Part shown: in pieces, positions 60,363 through 64,000 of the stretch
Position numbering within the stretch: the first letter of the stretch is position 1
Layout of the letters: every line of letters begins with the position of its first letter
Assembly: GCA_014871385.1 (NCBI GenBank)
Contig: CM026428.1
Location: forward strand, 10,570,583-10,634,582
DNA: 64,000 nt
DNA from: Ceratodon purpureus
Taxonomy: Eukaryota > Streptophyta > Bryopsida > Pseudoditrichales > Ditrichaceae
Reading direction: 5' to 3'
Notes under the pieces: generated by a model
What the model was told of the DNA's origin: nothing
Seen by the model: only the letters and a program-made list of their open reading frames with translations
Databases searched by the model: none
Program-made: the position numbers and the translations under genes

Positions 60363-63300
60363 TCATAGAGAAGAGTAAGTAAATTAATACATGAGTTGAA
60401 GGCTCGTTAACTACACCAAGGTCACTCACACTAGCTATACTCTAAAACTCCAAATCCACAAAAGGTGGAAAGTGGCATCGAAACCCAAAATATAGAGGTG
60501 TCTGGTCATACATGAATGAACAAGTCAAGTTGATGACTTGGGAGACTCCTAATCTTGGTCCCCCGGACTCATAACTTACCTCTCAAACAATCATTAGGTA
60601 ATAAGAATACTTCTTTAAGTAGTAGCAACCCGGGCGCAATGGACTCCATTGTCATTGATACTCTCACCCTAGTACTATTCTTCTACTATCATCCTATTAA
60701 CAACAAGAAAACTTCACAATGAACATATAACAAAAAAGAAGTTCACTTAGAGGACTTCTTTAGGGGAGGAAAATCCTCTCTTGGCCAATCAAAGGCATGA
60801 TGAACTAGAAGGTCAAAAAGCCTCCCATGATACAAGACTTAGCGCCGTCTCTAAAACGTTCTTTGAGTGGATGGATCCTTCAATGGAAATATCTTTAGGA
60901 AAGGAAAAAGTGCTTCTTGGGGTAGTGGAAATATCTACTGGAATGGGAGAAGAATGTCTTCAAATATTGCATAGACATCCTCCGGTGAGTGTTGAGTGTA
61001 GCCTTTGGTGGTAGAGATATCCACTGGATCATGTAGCCACAATCATGCGAGACTCTATTTGAGGAGAAGAAGGGTGATACGATTCATCTGAACACTTTCA
61101 AGGGAGCCTTGTAGAGACTTCATGTCTCCAAAATCTCTACTTCCATCCTTTGAATGCTTTGGATGACTTCTTTCAAAAAAGAAACTACCTTTCCGACTAA
61201 TGAGTGATCCTTGATAGCTTGAAGTGGCTCCGGCTTCCTGCCGAGAGTTGGAAATGACCAATTGAACCCTTTTGGAGGCGATACTTAAGACATGTCTAAT
61301 CTCTAGGGTATTGAGGCTAGCCAAATGAGCCTCCTCAATAACCAAGATGATGAAGCTTGATTTGGCATGGTGACTAAAGATCCTCCTTCTCCAAGAGATG
61401 ATAATCTAGAAATTTGGTCATAAAAAATTATTGATTGCATCCAAAGCTCCTCCTCCTCCAACTCTAAACAATAAAGTCATACAAATCCAAAAGATAAAAG
61501 ATTATAAAGATTTAAGAATTTTCACATGTACAAATTGACTAGAGTTCGAGGTTTACCGCTTCCTCGATTAAAGTCCACAAATTTGTTGAAGAAATTTCAA
61601 ATAAAGCTTGGATATCAGCTATAGCTAATCGGACGGTCACTCTTTCACTCTGGTTGAGGTGGAAGATGAGATTGAGAAACTTTTCCATGCAGCGGAGTTG
61701 CTGATTTTTTAATATGTTGCTTTGTAAAAACACTAAGGGGTCATATGATCTTGTCACGTGTTAATTTAATGATTTTCAATCTCCTTGAGGCTCCTACTCC
61801 ACCTCCTCTACAAAAGATTAGACCTTCCTCCATAGCTTTAGGAATTGGCCAATGAACCCTTTGGAATCTTTTAAGAAATAATATTTCCTTGACAAATATT
61901 CAGTGCTAAACATTCCATGTCTTCTTATACAACCCATTGCATCCCATCCAAATAAGATGATTGTTACCTGGCTCGACCCATGGAAGCTAGGGAAGCCAAG
62001 ACGGTGCGAACTATTAGTTGCAGCAGAAAAAATAGGAAATAGCAAGTATAAATAAGGTAGCTTAATAGGAACTTACACTCTTCATTTTTCCTTAGTAGAG
62101 TCGAGTCCTAGTCTCGGTGCTTGGCCGCCACTTTTGTATCAGAGGACCTTGGACTCTTGGACTCCTTGGCGTTGCCATTATATAAGACTGTCTACCTCCT
62201 TGCTATACTCACTATTGCACCTTCGCTCTCTTGTATTCCTGTGTTTGCTTTGAGTTCCTTGCATGAGTTTCCCTCTTAACCCTAACTCGGTCTGTTGTTT
62301 TAGTGCTTGCCGGTCTATTCTGTTCTTTCTTCTTTTCCTATACTTGGTTCTCCTTGGAGTTCCGTGAGCAAGCAGCGAGGGACTCCAACACTCGTTGGAG
62401 GAATTTAGTACCTCGAAGATCATCTCATCCCTGTCTCGCTCTCTTCTTTCCCTTGGACTTCCCACGGTCTTACCCTACTTCTAACAACTTGAGTCCGTCG
62501 GTTGGGACACCCTGTACCCTATGACCACGGCCTGTGACTTGTCCATAGAACTGTCTGACCTTCCATGTTCTCACTATCACTACACTCCTTGTGTCTCCTA
62601 AGCATCTCCATGGTGTACCCGGGCTAACAATGATCATTCAACTCTTCGCCCTCTAGGGTACCCACCAACCTATTGGGATTTACTTTCGAGCGCAGGTACT
62701 TTCTCAGAAGCGATGTCTCCTAGAAATCCTTTTTCCTTAAATGAACTCCCTCCCTCCCTCCACACAGACACAATCACAACACTAGACTTTTGCAATTTAC
62801 TCGGTCATATTAGAACCGGTAGTCGGTATAGTCTTCCGGAGATACTTTTGAGGATGAAAATGTCCTTGTATAAATGACACCACTTGAATACAAAGAGAAA
62901 AGAATGAGAGAATCACCAAACTACTCTAAAGAAACACACCTCCACAATCTCGGTACAACCAAAAAGATTAAGAGGAAGTGAGGAGGGTTTAGACCAAAAT
63001 TGGAAGGGCGACAATAATCTAACAAGTACAATACAAGAGACCACAAGAGTAAGGGATGAAATCAAAGATTTTTAGACCGATAAAAAGGACATCGAAATTC
63101 CTTCTCTAAAAGAAAAGAACAAGAAATTTCACACACAAGGGAAGATACAAACAAAAGTGATGTTGAGAAGTACCTCTTCAACCTCCTTTTATAACTTCAG
63201 TCTCAACCTTAACTTGCAACCTCTCCTATCTTCTTTAAATATACTCTTCCCTGCTCCAAGCTTCTTTCTCCTTGTTTTTTCTTTTCTCTAAAACCTCCTC

Positions 63301-64000
63301 CTTACTTCACGAACTCCTCTTGCTCCCTCTTTCCTAGTCACTCTGCTCTCAATTTTTATTTTTTTTCTCAAACCCTTCTTACTTCCTCCCTAAAAGCTTC
63401 CCAAATCTTTATTTTATTCATCCAAAATCCTACTTCTATGTGTATAGCTTGTCTTTCCTCTCCTTCTTTCATAAAATACCCTCCTAGAACCTCAATACAA
63501 TGTGCTCTTATGAAAACAAAATAAAAAAAGAAGTTTAAAAATAATAATTTTTCTCTTTTATGCTTTAAGGGAAAATCTAAGTTTCTTCTAAAATCAAAGG
63601 TGGCGGCAGCTTACGGAGCTTGGCGGCAATAAAGCCCAAGATATTGGGTTGTAGGAACGAGCCTATGTAGGCTCAAGGGCATTCCGATAGGCGGATGACG
63701 TCAGAACAGTCTTTGTCCCCCCCCCCTTCCCTTCTCCCTTCTTTTCCATTTTATTTTTATATTTTATGTTTTTGTTAGCTCGGTACTCCTCGAGATGTTT
63801 CTTTCTCTCCCACCTTTTAGTGTCTATTTTTTAGTCTAGAAAATTAATACTTTTAATCTACCTCTAAGTGGTGGTTTAGATTCTTACATTGGAAGGATTT
63901 TCCTATATAATCTGTATTAGTCTAATGGAACACATAAACAACCAAGTTAAGACCTAGCCATTCTACGACTTTGACACTAATTAACTACCTAATCACTTTT
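60363..64000. other. C-rich repeat-derived region to the right edge
   Basis: Higher GC, strongly C/T-biased on the plus strand. Several open stretches on the minus strand (61055-61345, 61539-61757, 62178-62465) have protein-like composition but no recognised domain and no supported splice chain. They may be fragments of one decayed retroelement. A (C)10 run lies at about 63718-63727. No gene is called. Confidence 0.35.

Overview
The window reads as nuclear DNA of a land plant. Background DNA is very AT-rich, with no operons or prokaryotic signals. Three multi-exon genes with GT-AG introns and plant-type products sit in a sea of degenerate mobile elements. A bryophyte (moss-type) genome fits the AT-rich spacers, short introns and a divergent HD-Zip II gene, but species assignment is only a guess.

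Layout. 1-1520: the 5' part of a broken LINE ORF1 (minus strand, running off the left edge) followed by a small terminal-inverted-repeat (TIR) element. 1.5-8.9 kb: mostly non-coding, with one possible orphan exon (4.3 kb), an 18-bp tandem repeat (5.7 kb) and an isolated GC-rich island (6.3-6.5 kb). 8.9-15.4 kb: two genes on the minus strand whose exons join in frame: a TrmH/SpoU-family RNA 2'-O-methyltransferase (four exons, 418 aa) and a cupin_5/DUF985 protein (three exons, 189 aa). 15.5-22.4 kb: AT-rich gene desert holding a nested 31-bp minisatellite and a 739-bp DNA transposon. 22.4-28.9 kb: an HD-Zip class II transcription factor (minus strand; at least three coding exons, 5' exon unresolved) and about 4 kb of low-repeat, higher-GC upstream sequence with a two-stem inverted repeat. 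28.9-64 kb: no intact gene recognised. It is built from TIR elements, a 3.3-kb inverted repeat, broken coding relics (a SWIM-type zinc finger relic, a two-stop relic of unknown family and a frameshifted relic of unknown family), microsatellites, and a complete gag-only LTR retrotransposon with matching 5-bp target duplications.

The three genes do not form a pathway: one is RNA modification, one is a small cupin of uncertain function, one is a predicted transcriptional repressor. The most informative part of the window is the mobile-element record. Target-site duplications can be read directly for several families: two 738/739-bp copies with 4-bp duplications, two ~300-bp elements with 11-bp duplications and a shared GC-rich core, one element inserted in a 51-bp tandem repeat whose neighbouring units give the empty site, and the gag-only element. 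No clearly new biological system with demonstrable function was found. The best candidates for undescribed families are the 4-bp-duplication transposon and the 11-bp-duplication family.
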